Under the pieces are notes generated by a model that was given only the letters and a program-made list of their open reading frames with translations, did not search any database and had not been told where the DNA came from. From Streptomyces asoensis (GTDB taxonomy: Bacteria; Actinomycetota; Actinomycetes; Streptomycetales; Streptomycetaceae), in contig NZ_BNEB01000006.1 in assembly GCF_016860545.1 (NCBI RefSeq), positions 62,001 through 126,000 on the forward strand: DNA of 64,000 nucleotides. The letters are read 5' to 3'. The first letter of the stretch is position 1. Every line of letters starts with the position of its first letter. Position numbers and translations under genes: made by a program. Positions 53,746-62,869 of this stretch are shown here, piece by piece.

Positions 53746-54393
53746 ATGCGCTTCGTCGAGGAGGGTGATCGCATCGTGGACCGGGCCAAGACGCGTGGGC
53801 CGTACGCCAAAACGGCGGCCCGGCGGGCGGAGATCGTTCGTGCGGCGCGTGCCTGCTTCGCCGAGCACGGCTATGCCAACTCCTCCCTGCGCACCATCGC
53901 GGAACGAGCCGGGATCACGCACGCCGGTCTCCTGCACCACTTCCGTGACAAGGACGAACTCCTCGCCGAGGTGCTCGCGCAGCGGGACTCCGAGGAATGG
54001 CGGCAGGGCCTGGAGGAGGTCGAGGGAATCGACCAGCTCGGGTCCTACCTCGCCGGGCTCATCCAGCGTCATCAGCGGGCCCCCGAGCTGATGCGGCTGT
54101 GGATAGAGCTCGCGGCGGCCGCCTCACGCCCCGACCACCCCGCCCACACCTACTTTGTCGAGCGGTACGAACTCAGCCGGGCCCAGTTCGTCGAAGGGCT
54201 CCCCAACGAGGCGGCCCGCACCCGACTCCGCGAGGGCGTCAGCCCGGAGAGCGCCGCCGTCCTCTTCCAGGCCGTGCTCAACGGGCTTCAACTGCAGTGG
54301 GTTCTTCAGCAGGACCTGGACGTCGTGGGACCGGTGACCGACTTCGTACGCCTGTTGTTCGCCCAGGACGACGACGCGGGCGACACCGCCTGA
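53746..54393 (+). CDS. TetR-family regulator
   Basis: A 215-residue TetR protein: helix-turn-helix at about residues 25-70 (RRAEIVRAARACFAEHGYAN, ERAGITHAGLLHHFRDKDEL), then an all-helical ligand-binding domain. Start is uncertain: ATG 53746 has GGGAG 11 bases upstream, and GTG 53776 has a better GAGGAGGG ten bases upstream. It stands alone after decayed genes; the lost MFS gene just upstream may once have been its target, which is a guess. Confidence 0.8.
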   Translation: MRFVEEGDRIVDRAKTRGPYAKTAARRAEIVRAARACFAEHGYANSSLRTIAERAGITHAGLLHHFRDKDELLAEVLAQRDSEEWRQGLEEVEGIDQLGSYLAGLIQRHQRAPELMRLWIELAAAASRPDHPAHTYFVERYELSRAQFVEGLPNEAARTRLREGVSPESAAVLFQAVLNGLQLQWVLQQDLDVVGPVTDFVRLLFAQDDDAGDTA

Positions 54394-54534
54394 GCGACGG
54401 CGACGTCCGGCCCCGCCCGCCCACCGCTGCACCCGCCCCTGGCCGGTAAGCCGATCCGGCATGCCGCCCCCACCCCCATCGGGAAAGAGGGCTCCAGCCT
54501 GTCCGCCCGGGCCCCCCGGCCCGTTCGTGCGTTC

Positions 54535-55878
54535 TCAGCGCGCCGGGGCCGGGTCGGCCGGGGTCCGGTGGCGGGTGAGCAGGGTCCGGGCCGCGGCTGC
54601 CACCGCGGTCGCCGCGAGGGCGGCCAGCAGCAGCGTGGTGTGGGAGCCGGCGCTGTCGGCTGCCCGGGCGACCGGGTTGGGCAGGCCCAGGCGGTCGGCC
54701 AGCCAGCCCACGGCCGCGACGCCGGTGAGTACCGCGCCCGTCAGCCGCGCCGCGGGCCCGCCCCGCAGGCGGGCCAGGACAAGCAGGGACGGCAGGGCGA
54801 GGCACACCAGCAGGAGCTGGACCAGTTCGATGCCCAGGTTGAAGCCGAGAAGGCTGGTCGCCAACTGGCCGGTGGTCAGCCGCATCTCGGCGAGGACGAA
54901 GGAGAACGCCATGCCGTGACCGAGCCCGAAGATGCCGGCCACGAGTGCCTCACGGCCCGGGAAGAGGGGCCGGACGGCGTGGATCGCGCCGACGAGAATG
55001 CTGGCCGCGATGAACGCCTCCACCGGCCGGGCGGGCAGGTCGAGACGGCCGAACGCGGTGGCGGCCAGTGCGGCGGAGTGGCCGAGGGTGAAGGCGAGGG
55101 TGATCCGGCCGATGCGGGCCAGGGCTTTCCTGGGGCCCACCAGGCCGTTCCAGCGCCCTGCGTTCGCCGCGAGCGGGGCGGGCAGCAGCAGGATGAGCAG
55201 GAACAGCAGATGGTCGGTGCCGGTGAGGATGTGGTCGCCGCCCAGCCGGAGCATGGCGACGAAGCCCCGCCAGGCGCTGCCCGCGCCCAGGTCGACCTTC
55301 AGTGCCGGGACCTTCATGGTGCGGGTGTCGACGCGGATCGTGCCCACCTGTGTCGTCCCCTCGCCGTCGACCTGTCCCGCGGCCCAGTCCTGGCGGACCG
55401 ACACCAAAGCCGTGTGGGTGACGACTTGGTGGACGATGACGTCGTAGCCGAAGGTGAAGTGCCGTACGTCGGCGCCGGCGGGCGGGGTGAGCACGGCCTG
55501 CGCGATCAGCTCGCGGTACTCGCCGGTGCCGGTCTGGACGGCCCGGCTCAGGCTGAGGCGGCCGACGGCGACCTGCCAGGTGCGGCCGTCGGTGGTGGTC
55601 GGGTGGATGTGCGCGGCCAGGTAGGCGCGGATGGCGCCGGTGCGGTCGGCCGGCGTCTTCTCGGGCACGCCGAGCCCGGAGGCGCGGGTGAACTCGTCGA
55701 CGGGGACTTCCAGGCGGGCGGAGACCGAGTGTTCGTACACGTCGAGCCGGACCACCGAGTGCGGCATCGGATGCGCGGTGGCCGGCGGCGCCCCGATGAG
55801 GAGCGCCGCCGCTACCGCGACCGCGATCCCGGCAACCCGGCGCAGTGCCCTGGTCAGCCAGTTTCGCGGTCCGGTCAT
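54535..55878 (-). CDS. HupE/UreJ-family membrane protein
   Basis: A 447-residue protein: signal peptide (ending TAHA-like, about residue 35), an outer domain of about 190 residues, then seven or so helices with GGDHILTGTDHLLFLLILL (about 235-253), FTLGHSAALA and GLGHGMAFSFVLAEM. These His/Asp-bearing helices are the HupE/UreJ signature, proposed to carry nickel, cobalt or other metals. Its ATG overlaps the stop of the DUF3500 gene, so the two are cotranscribed and probably work together. Confidence 0.8.
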   Translation of the reverse strand: MTGPRNWLTRALRRVAGIAVAVAAALLIGAPPATAHPMPHSVVRLDVYEHSVSARLEVPVDEFTRASGLGVPEKTPADRTGAIRAYLAAHIHPTTTDGRTWQVAVGRLSLSRAVQTGTGEYRELIAQAVLTPPAGADVRHFTFGYDVIVHQVVTHTALVSVRQDWAAGQVDGEGTTQVGTIRVDTRTMKVPALKVDLGAGSAWRGFVAMLRLGGDHILTGTDHLLFLLILLLPAPLAANAGRWNGLVGPRKALARIGRITLAFTLGHSAALAATAFGRLDLPARPVEAFIAASILVGAIHAVRPLFPGREALVAGIFGLGHGMAFSFVLAEMRLTTGQLATSLLGFNLGIELVQLLLVCLALPSLLVLARLRGGPAARLTGAVLTGVAAVGWLADRLGLPNPVARAADSAGSHTTLLLAALAATAVAAAARTLLTRHRTPADPAPAR

Positions 55879-57113
55879 GAGAAGGAGAACTCGCTGCCGT
55901 AGTCGCGGGTGTGGTCGCGGTACACGGTGTGGTAGTGGACCTTGTCGCGGTACACCACACCGGTCTGGCAGATGAACTCGACCCAGACGCTCGGGCCGTC
56001 GATACGGACGTAGTCGCCGTTGGTGTCCAGGCCGGTGCCGCCGGAGTAGCTGATGTAGGTGTCCTTCAGCTCCTTGGCGTAGGTCTTCATCAGCTGCTTC
56101 GCGGTGGCGTCGTCGACGTCCGCGACCCAGGGGTGGATGGCCGCGAGGACGAGCTTTTGCTGCTTCGGGGAGAGGTCGCCGGCCTTCAGGCCCTGCTTGG
56201 TCGCCGGGAACTCGCCGTCGGAGCCCGGGCCGAGGAGTACGTCGCCGAAGGACGCGGACAGCTTGGCCGCGGCCAGCTGCTCGGTCGTCAGGCTGCCGGT
56301 GAGGGCGAGCATGCCGTCGCGGAACTCGGCCATCGGCTCGTAGGTCGTGCCGTCGTCCGCGGTCCAGCTGGTGGGCTCGATGCCGCTGAAGAACGGGCTG
56401 GCGCCGGCGACCTTGCCGTTCTTGAAGGTGATGTTGACGGCGAGGTGGTGGCCGCCGAAGTGCAGCTGCCAGGTGCCGGTCTTGGACGGGGTGCCGAGGA
56501 ACGCCAGGTAGTAGTAGCCGCTGCCGTACGCGAAGCCTCCCCCACCGCCTCCGGTGCCGCCGGAGGGCGGGGCGCCCGTCGGGACGTCCGTCGGAGCGGT
56601 TGTGCTGGTCGCGGTGCCGGTGGCCGTCACGCTCGGCGCCGGGGTGGGTGAGCCGGTGGACTGCGCCGAGGCGAGCACGTCGTCGGCGAGGACGGTCTGC
56701 ATGACGTGGTCGTAGCCGGTGTCCTTGCCGGACCCCAGAGCCACCTTCAGCACGCTCTCGGCGGCGGCCAGCTGCTCCTCGCTGAGCGAACCGAAGTCGA
56801 TGCCGGGGCGGCAGGTGCCGGCGCACGGCAGGTTCGACCAGGCGGTCGCGTTGGCCTGGCTGAAGTCCAGGACGGTCGCCGACTGCTGGTCGGCGTCCAG
56901 GGTGTTGAGGAACGCGTTGGCCGCGCTGACCACGGCGGCGGTGCCGGTGGCGTTCTTGCTGACCGGGTAGTGCGCGGCGGCCTTCGTACCGGTGGAGGAC
57001 GCGGCGTTGGCCGCCGCGAACCCGCCACCGACGAGGAGGACGCCGGCGGCCACGCCGGCGACACCTCGCCAGGTCCGTCGCCTACGCGCCTGACTGGTTC
57101 TTTCCCTACTCAC
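55875..57113 (-). CDS. Secreted DUF3500 protein
   Basis: A 412-residue exported protein. After a basic start and signal or anchor helix (about residues 18-40) comes a DUF3500 domain: AANAFLNTLDADQQSA, LPCAGTCRPGIDFGSLSEEQ, then FGGHHLAVNITFKNGK and a Tyr/His/Asp-rich end (HYHTVYRDHTRDYG). A Thr/Ser/Pro/Gly-rich linker splits the domain. The HFGGHH region could bind metal. GTG 57113 has GGGAG seven bases upstream. The function of DUF3500 is unknown; frequent pairing with HupE/UreJ proteins suggests a metal-handling system. Confidence 0.85.
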   Translation of the reverse strand: MSRERTSQARRRRTWRGVAGVAAGVLLVGGGFAAANAASSTGTKAAAHYPVSKNATGTAAVVSAANAFLNTLDADQQSATVLDFSQANATAWSNLPCAGTCRPGIDFGSLSEEQLAAAESVLKVALGSGKDTGYDHVMQTVLADDVLASAQSTGSPTPAPSVTATGTATSTTAPTDVPTGAPPSGGTGGGGGGFAYGSGYYYLAFLGTPSKTGTWQLHFGGHHLAVNITFKNGKVAGASPFFSGIEPTSWTADDGTTYEPMAEFRDGMLALTGSLTTEQLAAAKLSASFGDVLLGPGSDGEFPATKQGLKAGDLSPKQQKLVLAAIHPWVADVDDATAKQLMKTYAKELKDTYISYSGGTGLDTNGDYVRIDGPSVWVEFICQTGVVYRDKVHYHTVYRDHTRDYGSEFSFS

Positions 57114-57144
57114 GAACACACTCCCTGGGGACAAGGGCTGGGAT

Positions 57145-57207
57145 GGACGCGCGCGCTGCCGACAGGACTATCAGCAAAATTGTTGACACCTCAATGCGCG
57201 CGCGTCC
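57145..57207. promoter_or_regulatory. GC-rich inverted repeat in the DUF3500 promoter region
   Basis: GGACGCGCGCGC (57145-57156) and its exact reverse complement (57196-57207) flank a 39-base AT-richer segment that contains TTGTTGACA on the plus strand. It begins about 30 bases upstream of the DUF3500 start. It may be a regulator site or form a large hairpin in the 5' leader. Confidence 0.5.
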
Positions 57208-57372
57208 GGGCCTGTCCCTTTTGGGGGCCGTGTGACGCGTATGCAAGAAATAAGCATGGCCTGCTGACAGGTTCCGCTCATCGCGACCCCAGGCGCCGGG
57301 CGCCGGGCGCCGGGCTCATCTCATGAGGAGACCGGCGCCCCGCCCTGCGACGGACGCCGGTCGGTGACCCCT

Positions 57373-58371
57373 TCAGTGCTCGAAGAGCGCCGTCGCCACC
57401 GGCACCGCCAGCAGCAGGCTGAGTCCGACCGTGGGGAGGCGGTCCAGCCACACGACGGCAGCGAATTCGCGCAGGGTCGCGGCCGGCCAGTAGGCGGGTG
57501 AGGTCGGGGCGCCCACGACGTGCACGGGTACGCCGACGCGGCGGGCCAGCAAGGTCGTGCGGTAGACGTGGAAGCCGCTGGTGACCACCGTGGCCCGGTG
57601 GCCGGGGCCGGTCTTGTCCACGAGGGCCGCGCTGAAGCGGAGGTTCTGCCCGGTGTTGACGGAGCGGTCCTCCCGCATGATCCGGTCGGCGGGTACTCCG
57701 CGTCCGCGCAGATAGTCGGCCATCGCCTCCGCCTCGGAGCGGACCTCGTCGTCGCCCTGGCCACCCGAGACGACGAACACCACACCAGGTGTGTGCGGCG
57801 GGCGGGCGGCCTCGATCGCGAGGGCACGCTCCAGCCTGCGGGCCAGCAGCGGGCCGGGCCGGTCGCCGTCGAGCCCGGCCCCCAGGACGACGACATGGGT
57901 GGTTCCCGCGCCGGGGGTGCCCCGGCCCCGGACGAACACGTGGCCGGCGAAGACCAGGAACAGCAAAGTCAGGTATCCCGCGGCCGCGTTCACCGCGAGC
58001 ACCAAGGCACCGAACGCCTCGCCGCCGGCCACGTGGAAGACCGCGTCCAGGCCGAGCACCGCCAGCACCGCGCAGCCGGCGGCCCCGGTCGCCAGCAGGG
58101 CCGGCTGCGCTCCGTAGCGCCGGACCAGAAGGAGGCCGTCGGCCAGCAGCAGCAGACCCACCGCGAGCGCCAGGAGCAGGGCGGCGACGGCCAGGACGGT
58201 GACGACGGCCGGGTGGGCCGCCGCACCGCGAACCGCCACGCCGAGTCCGGCAGAGGTCGCCGCCAGGCAGAACAGGACAGCGGTGGAGAACCGATGCGGT
58301 GCCAGCAAGGCGCTGACGACGCCACCTGCGGCGAACACGCCCGCGACGAGATATTCCGGGTACTCCGGCAT
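57373..58371 (-). CDS. YdcF/DUF218-family membrane protein
   Basis: A 332-residue protein with four or five N-terminal helices (residues 5-145) and a C-terminal DUF218 domain (HVVVLGAGLDGDRPGPLLARRLERAL, SGGQGDDEVRSEAEAM, REDRSVNTGQNLRFS and TSGFHVYRT). ElyC/SanA/YdcF-like proteins of this type are linked to envelope or vancomycin-related functions. ATG 58371 begins the first helix; the frame upstream is Arg/Pro-rich. It is separate from the DUF3500 pair (259-base gap). Confidence 0.8.
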   Translation of the reverse strand: MPEYPEYLVAGVFAAGGVVSALLAPHRFSTAVLFCLAATSAGLGVAVRGAAAHPAVVTVLAVAALLLALAVGLLLLADGLLLVRRYGAQPALLATGAAGCAVLAVLGLDAVFHVAGGEAFGALVLAVNAAAGYLTLLFLVFAGHVFVRGRGTPGAGTTHVVVLGAGLDGDRPGPLLARRLERALAIEAARPPHTPGVVFVVSGGQGDDEVRSEAEAMADYLRGRGVPADRIMREDRSVNTGQNLRFSAALVDKTGPGHRATVVTSGFHVYRTTLLARRVGVPVHVVGAPTSPAYWPAATLREFAAVVWLDRLPTVGLSLLLAVPVATALFEH

Positions 58372-58559
58372 GTACGGCACCGCTCCGCTCTCCCGCCCGC
58401 CTCGCCTCGCCTCCCGCGGGCTCCCGGACCCGGTACGGACGACTGCCGGCCATCCTCCCAGACCCGCTGTGGCTGATCGGCTTGGGAGTCCCGAACCGCT
58501 CCGGGGCGTCCGGCCTCCCGGGTGCCGGACAGCAGCCACGGTGACGTGGTGGTCGGCTC

Positions 58560-59384
58560 GGCTTCGACCCGCCGCGCCCGCACGGCCTGGACTCGGTGAA
58601 CTCGATCAAGGCGATGCTGGAGGGCCGCGTCAAGGTCTTCCTCGCCCTGGCCGGGAAATTCGTGCGCGCAGCGCCCGACAGCGAGGCCACCGAGAAGGCG
58701 ATGCGTCGTGCCGGCTGACCGCCCACATCTCCACCAAGCTCAACCGCTCGCACACCGTCTGCGGCGACACTGCCCTGATCCTGCCGACGCTGGGGCGCAC
58801 CGAGCGTGACATCCAGGCCGACGGCGAGCAGTTCGTCACCGTCGAGAACTCCATGAGCGAGGTGCACACCTCGCGGGGACGGATCGAACCGGCCTCGCGC
58901 ATGCTGCTCAGCGAGGTCGCCATCCTGTGCCGGCTCGCCCGGCTCAGCGTCGACGGCACGGGGGACATCCCCTGGGCGAAGTTCGAGGGCGACTACAACA
59001 CCATCCGCGGCAGCATCTCCCGGATCGTGCCGGGCTTCCACGACTTCAACGCCCGGGTGACCCGTCCGGGACCGCTACCGGGGCATCCACGGCAGCCGCC
59101 ACGTCGTCCTGGTCAACCCGGCCGGCCTGTCCGCGCTCGGCCTCGCCCCAGGCGACCGGGGGGACCTGGTGAGTGTCTGGGAGGACGGCACCGAGCGGCG
59201 GGCCGAGAACTTCGAGGTCGTGTCCTACCCGGCGGCCAAGGGGCCGGCCGCCGCCTACTACCCGGAGACGAACGTCCTGGTGCCGCTCGACAGCGTCGCC
59301 GACATGAGCAACCAGCTCACCTCCAAGGGCATCGTCGTCCGCCTCGAACCCACGGGCGACCGGTCCCGGCCGGCACCCGTCTGA
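58560..59384 (+). pseudogene. Decayed FdhF/YdeP-type molybdopterin oxidoreductase
   Basis: Three pieces of one gene are seen in different frames. GFDPPRPHGLDSVNSIKAM to ATEKAMRR runs from 58560 to about 58707; after a one-base shift it continues LTAHISTKLNRSHTVCGD, TALILPTLGRTERDIQ and on to FNARV near 59060. After an internal loss of some tens of codons and a frame change, RYRGIHGSRHVVLVNPAG to a C-terminus at 59384 follows. These are middle and C-terminal parts of the FdhF/YdeP family; the N-terminal iron-sulfur/cofactor half is missing. Confidence 0.75.
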
Positions 59385-59574
59385 CCGGAACGGGGGCCGG
59401 GGCCGGCGACGTCGTGCCCCGGCGGGGCCCGCACACGGGTGGAGATGAGTTGAGTTGTTGTCCTGATCCGGTAACCGGCAGCGATTCTCCGCTGTATCGG
59501 ACATCACCCGTGTCCCAGAATGAGCAGGCCGCGAGCGCTGACAACCGCGGTCGGCCACGGAGGGGGAGCGGGAA

Positions 59575-60099
59575 ATGGGTATCGCCACGAGGTTCACCGG
59601 ACTGCTCGCGGGCGCGGCGCTTGCGGCGGGGGCACTCTTCGCCACCGCGGCTCCGGCCCAGGCGTACAGCCCGAACCCGACGTTCCACGCGTACTACTAC
59701 GACACCGACGGCTGCCCGTGCAGCGGCGGCAACCTCACCGACCCGTTCGACAACACGTACTTCGCACGGGACGCCGGCGGTTACGCCGTGAAGATGGAAC
59801 TCACGAACGCCGGCGCGTTCGTCGGCAAGGTGGAATTCCACCCCAACGACGAGAAGCTGTGGGTGTACGACACCGCGAACGACGGTGACACCTACTACGT
59901 CAAGGTCAGCTACACGTCCGGCGGTACGACCCGCAACCTCGGCACCTTCAGCCCGCTCGGGACCTCGGCGGTGCTGGACTACGAGGTGGAGGACTTCGAT
60001 CTGCCCGAGGGCGCCAACGTCGACATTTCCGTGTACGACGACGCAGGGCTCACCGACCTCATCGGCGCCGCCCGCGGCACCGGAGCGGCCGTCGCGTAG
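59575..60099 (+). CDS. Small secreted hypothetical protein
   Basis: A 174-residue protein with a typical signal peptide (residues 1-30, cleavage after AQA) and an acidic, Tyr/Asp/Gly-rich mature part of about 145 residues containing a CPC pair near residue 48. No enzyme motif or known family was recognised. GGAGGGGGAGCGGGA directly before ATG 59575 is a strong ribosome-binding site. Confidence 0.75.
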   Translation: MGIATRFTGLLAGAALAAGALFATAAPAQAYSPNPTFHAYYYDTDGCPCSGGNLTDPFDNTYFARDAGGYAVKMELTNAGAFVGKVEFHPNDEKLWVYDTANDGDTYYVKVSYTSGGTTRNLGTFSPLGTSAVLDYEVEDFDLPEGANVDISVYDDAGLTDLIGAARGTGAAVA

Positions 60100-60145
60100 C
60101 GGCTTCGCCAGGACGCCGGGGCGGCCGCGCGCGGGCGGGCCCGGT

Positions 60146-60187
60146 ACGCGGGGGCCGGTACGCGGGGGCCGGTCCGCGGGGGCCGGT
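60146..60187. repeat. Three tandem 14-base GC-rich repeats
   Basis: ACGCGGGGGCCGGT occurs twice and is followed by a third copy differing in the first base (CCGCGGGGGCCGGT). It lies between the secreted protein gene and the convergent TetR gene. Likely a simple slippage repeat. Confidence 0.8.
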
Positions 60188-60235
60188 CCGTGCCCGCGAG
60201 GCGACAGGAGACGATAGCCGGGGGCGCTGAGGTGG

Positions 60236-60889
60236 TCACGGCCGAAAGGTGGTCCTGCCAGGGGCCGGTGAGCTCAGGTGGGCCGTTCTGGTTGTGGTGG
60301 TGCGGGTCCTGGGGGCCAGTGCCGCGCGGAGTGCCGGGGCGAGGACGTGGCGTGCCTCGGAGGGGGTGAGGGCGGCGGGGGTGAGGAGGGGGTTGAGGTA
60401 GCGGGTGTAGATGAGGCCGCCGAGGATCGTCACCACGGCTGTGGCGCGGGCGGTCGCGTCCCGGCCGCCGAGGAATTCAACAAGCCGGGCCAGCAGCTCC
60501 TGTTCCAGGTATTCGCGGATGGCGTCGGCAGCCTCGTCGCCCTGGGCGGTGAGCCGGCGGAAGTCGGCGTCTTCCCACAGGTGTGTCACCGCGTCGATCA
60601 GCCGGTCGGCAAGGGTGGCCGGGTCACCGGCGAGGACGTCGTCGACGGTCAGCGCACGGGCGCACTGGAACTGCATCACGTCCGCGAACAGGCCCTTCTT
60701 CGAGCCGAAGTGGTACGCGATCAGTGCCGGGTCGACCCCGGCGGCCCCGGCCACCGCGCGCACGGTGGTGCGCCGGTAACCGCGTTCCAGGAACAGCGTC
60801 CGGGCGGCCGAGACGATCGACTCGCGGGTCGGCGGGTTGCCCTGGGGACGGCCCCGGGTGCGGACGGGCGCGGCAGCGGCGATATTCAT
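60236..60889 (-). CDS. TetR-family regulator
   Basis: A 217-residue TetR protein: helix-turn-helix at about residues 20-65 (TRESIVSAARTLFLERGYRR, AGAAGVDPALIAYHFGSKKG) and a C-terminal helical domain ending in a basic Thr/Arg-rich tail. It is divergent from the NAD(P)-binding protein at 60967, with 77 bases between them containing an imperfect inverted repeat (GCGGTTCG near 60902 and CGCGAACC near 60936) that could be its operator. It probably controls that neighbour. Confidence 0.85.
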   Translation of the reverse strand: MNIAAAAPVRTRGRPQGNPPTRESIVSAARTLFLERGYRRTTVRAVAGAAGVDPALIAYHFGSKKGLFADVMQFQCARALTVDDVLAGDPATLADRLIDAVTHLWEDADFRRLTAQGDEAADAIREYLEQELLARLVEFLGGRDATARATAVVTILGGLIYTRYLNPLLTPAALTPSEARHVLAPALRAALAPRTRTTTTRTAHLSSPAPGRTTFRP

Positions 60890-60966
60890 CAGCGTTGAGC
60901 GTGCGGTTCGTGAGGGGACACAGTCAAGGGCGTTCCGCGAACCCCACGAAGGGATGCCCCGACACC

Positions 60967-61659
60967 ATGCGTATCGCAGTCTTCGGCGCCAACGGACCGA
61001 CCGGCCGCCACCTCACCGGCCAGGCCCTCGCCGCCGGACACGAGGTGGTCGCCGTGACGCGCCGTCCCGGTTCCCTTCCCGCACGGCCCGGCCTCACGCT
61101 GACCGTCGCCGACGCCACCGACCCGGCGGCCGTCGACACCGCCATCAGCGGAACGGACGCCGTCCTGTCCGCGCTGGGCGCGCGCTTCAGCAAGGAGACC
61201 ATCACCACCTACTCGGCGAGCGCCACGGCCATCACCGGTGCCATGACCCGCCATGGCGTCAAGCGCCTGCTCGCCGTCAGTTCCAGCATCGCCGACCCGC
61301 ACTGGCGGCCCACCGGAGCGCACTTCTTCAACCATGTGCTCGACCCCCTGGTGAACCGACGCCTCGGCCGCACCCTCCACGAGGACATGCGCCGTATGGA
61401 AGCGGTGATCCGTGCGACAGACCTCGACTGGACCCTCGTGCGGCCTTCTGGTCTGTTCGAGCACCCCGCCGCCACGGACTACCGCACCGCTGAGAACAGC
61501 GCCGACGGCGTCTTCACCGCCCGCGTGGACCTTGCCGCGAGCATGCTGCGCGAACTGGAGGAACAGCGGTACGTCCGCACGGCCATGGGCGTCATCACCA
61601 CCGCTGTGAGACCGAACATCGCCAAGCTGATCTGGAACGAGGGCGTGAAGAAGAAGTGA
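60967..61659 (+). CDS. NAD(P)-binding reductase-like protein
   Basis: A 230-residue atypical short-chain dehydrogenase-fold protein (NmrA/NAD(P)H-binding type): VFGANGPTGRHL at residues 5-16 is the dinucleotide-binding loop, with DATDP and VLSALGAR following, and LDWTLVRPSGLFE later. The classic Tyr-Lys catalytic pair is not obvious, as in related flavin-reductase or quinone-reductase-like proteins. Regulated, by position, by the divergent TetR gene. Confidence 0.8.
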   Translation: MRIAVFGANGPTGRHLTGQALAAGHEVVAVTRRPGSLPARPGLTLTVADATDPAAVDTAISGTDAVLSALGARFSKETITTYSASATAITGAMTRHGVKRLLAVSSSIADPHWRPTGAHFFNHVLDPLVNRRLGRTLHEDMRRMEAVIRATDLDWTLVRPSGLFEHPAATDYRTAENSADGVFTARVDLAASMLRELEEQRYVRTAMGVITTAVRPNIAKLIWNEGVKKK

Positions 61660-61906
61660 GCCACTCCCGGTTCTCGACTCCGCCCTTCACCACCGCGTGT
61701 CGGGCGCCCCTGGCGGGCTGCCGGGGCGAGGCGCTTGCGGACACCGTGCACTGCACCACGCCAGGCACCGTGGTGAGCTGCGTGGCAGCGGCCTGGAAGC
61801 TGCAACCCCTCCCCCGCGGGCTCAGGGCTACGGGCCGTCAGACGTCGTGCCCCGTCGGCGCGGACATCGTCGAGGTGCTCTTGCGGACCGGTCCTACGCT
61901 GGAGGC

Positions 61907-62557
61907 ATGGCCACCGATCCCTTGCTGAGACAGGGCCCCGACTCGACGGATCTGGTCCTGCGCGCCGGCCCGGCCGGGCCGGCATGGAACGCGCTGACCT
62001 CGGCAGGGCCGGCGCTGTTCGCCCCGCTCGTCCTGGGCGTGCCGACCCTGCTCGTCGCCTTCTGGATGGCGCTGGCCGGGGCGCAGGCGTCGACCGTGTT
62101 GACGGTGGTGGGGGTGATCGCCGGGCTGGAGTACCTGATCGGCTGGCCGGTGCTGGCCCTTTCCCGGGCCCGCGACATCTGGCGGGTGGAGTTCGCGCCG
62201 ACCGGGGTGCCCGCATCCCTGCGGCTCGTCCGGGCCACCGGGCCCGACGACTGGCTGCCCGTCACGACCCTGCGCGAGGTCCGGCTGACACACAAGGTGG
62301 AGGAGCCCTACCAGGGGGACCACAAACCGGCCGTCTCCACGCTCACGCTCGAACTCGTCCTGAAGGGAACCCGGGAGCAGCTCACGCTCCCGTCCGGCGG
62401 CGACCCGCAACGGCTCACCGACGCGCTGGAAGCCCTGCTCGGCCCGGCCGGGATCGCGGTGGAGCTGCGCACCGAGCGCAGCACGCGCACCCGGCCGCAG
62501 CGAAACTCCGTCTGGACCTCCGGCGGTTCGGCCTCGGCCGGCTCGGGCGGCGGCTGA
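61907..62557 (+). CDS. Hypothetical membrane protein
   Basis: A 216-residue protein with two adjacent helices near residues 32-80 (PALFAPLVLGVPTLLVAFWM and STVLTVVGVIAGLEYLIGW) and a soluble C-terminal domain of about 130 residues. Family unknown. GGAGG lies only one base before ATG 61907, too close for normal use, and a TACGCT lies six bases before the ATG, so leaderless translation is possible. It is the first of three closely spaced genes. Confidence 0.65.
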   Translation: MATDPLLRQGPDSTDLVLRAGPAGPAWNALTSAGPALFAPLVLGVPTLLVAFWMALAGAQASTVLTVVGVIAGLEYLIGWPVLALSRARDIWRVEFAPTGVPASLRLVRATGPDDWLPVTTLREVRLTHKVEEPYQGDHKPAVSTLTLELVLKGTREQLTLPSGGDPQRLTDALEALLGPAGIAVELRTERSTRTRPQRNSVWTSGGSASAGSGGG

Positions 62558-62569
62558 CCCCGGGCTGAG

Positions 62570-62869
62570 ATGGGTGTCTTCGAGCTGCACCCGTCGGGCG
62601 CGCTGGCGGCCCGGGCCCCCGAGGAGGCAGCGCGCCGGGCGCTGCTGGGCGAGTGGTCGTACCGCCTGCCAGGCGGCGAGGCCCTCGCCGATGTCGCGCT
62701 GCGTGTAAGGGACTTCACCACCGAGCTCGCCCGGACCGTCCACGAACTGCCGCCGGTCCCCGACGCCTCCGTCACGCACTGGCGAGGCGACGGACGCCAC
62801 CTGCGGCTGTCCAACTGGGGCCAGATCGCCCACCTCACTGGTCTCCCCCTCGCGGAAGGAACGTCATGA
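62570..62869 (+). CDS. Small hypothetical protein
   Basis: A 99-residue protein 12 bases after the previous gene and coupled to the next by ATGA. Residues 20-60 are helical and charged; the C-terminal part contains SVTHWRGDGRHLRLSNWGQI. No family was recognised. Codon bias and the overlap with the next start support a real gene. Confidence 0.6.
   Translation: MGVFELHPSGALAARAPEEAARRALLGEWSYRLPGGEALADVALRVRDFTTELARTVHELPPVPDASVTHWRGDGRHLRLSNWGQIAHLTGLPLAEGTS

Noticed and set aside
58199..59791. A 530-codon open frame on the plus strand
   Set aside because: It joins antisense of the YdcF-like gene, one frame of the decayed oxidoreductase and shadow of the secreted protein; no single gene explains it.
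61881..61909. TTGCGG and TACGCT as a leaderless promoter
   Set aside because: Only eight bases separate the two hexamers, so only the weak possibility of a -10 element before the ATG remains.
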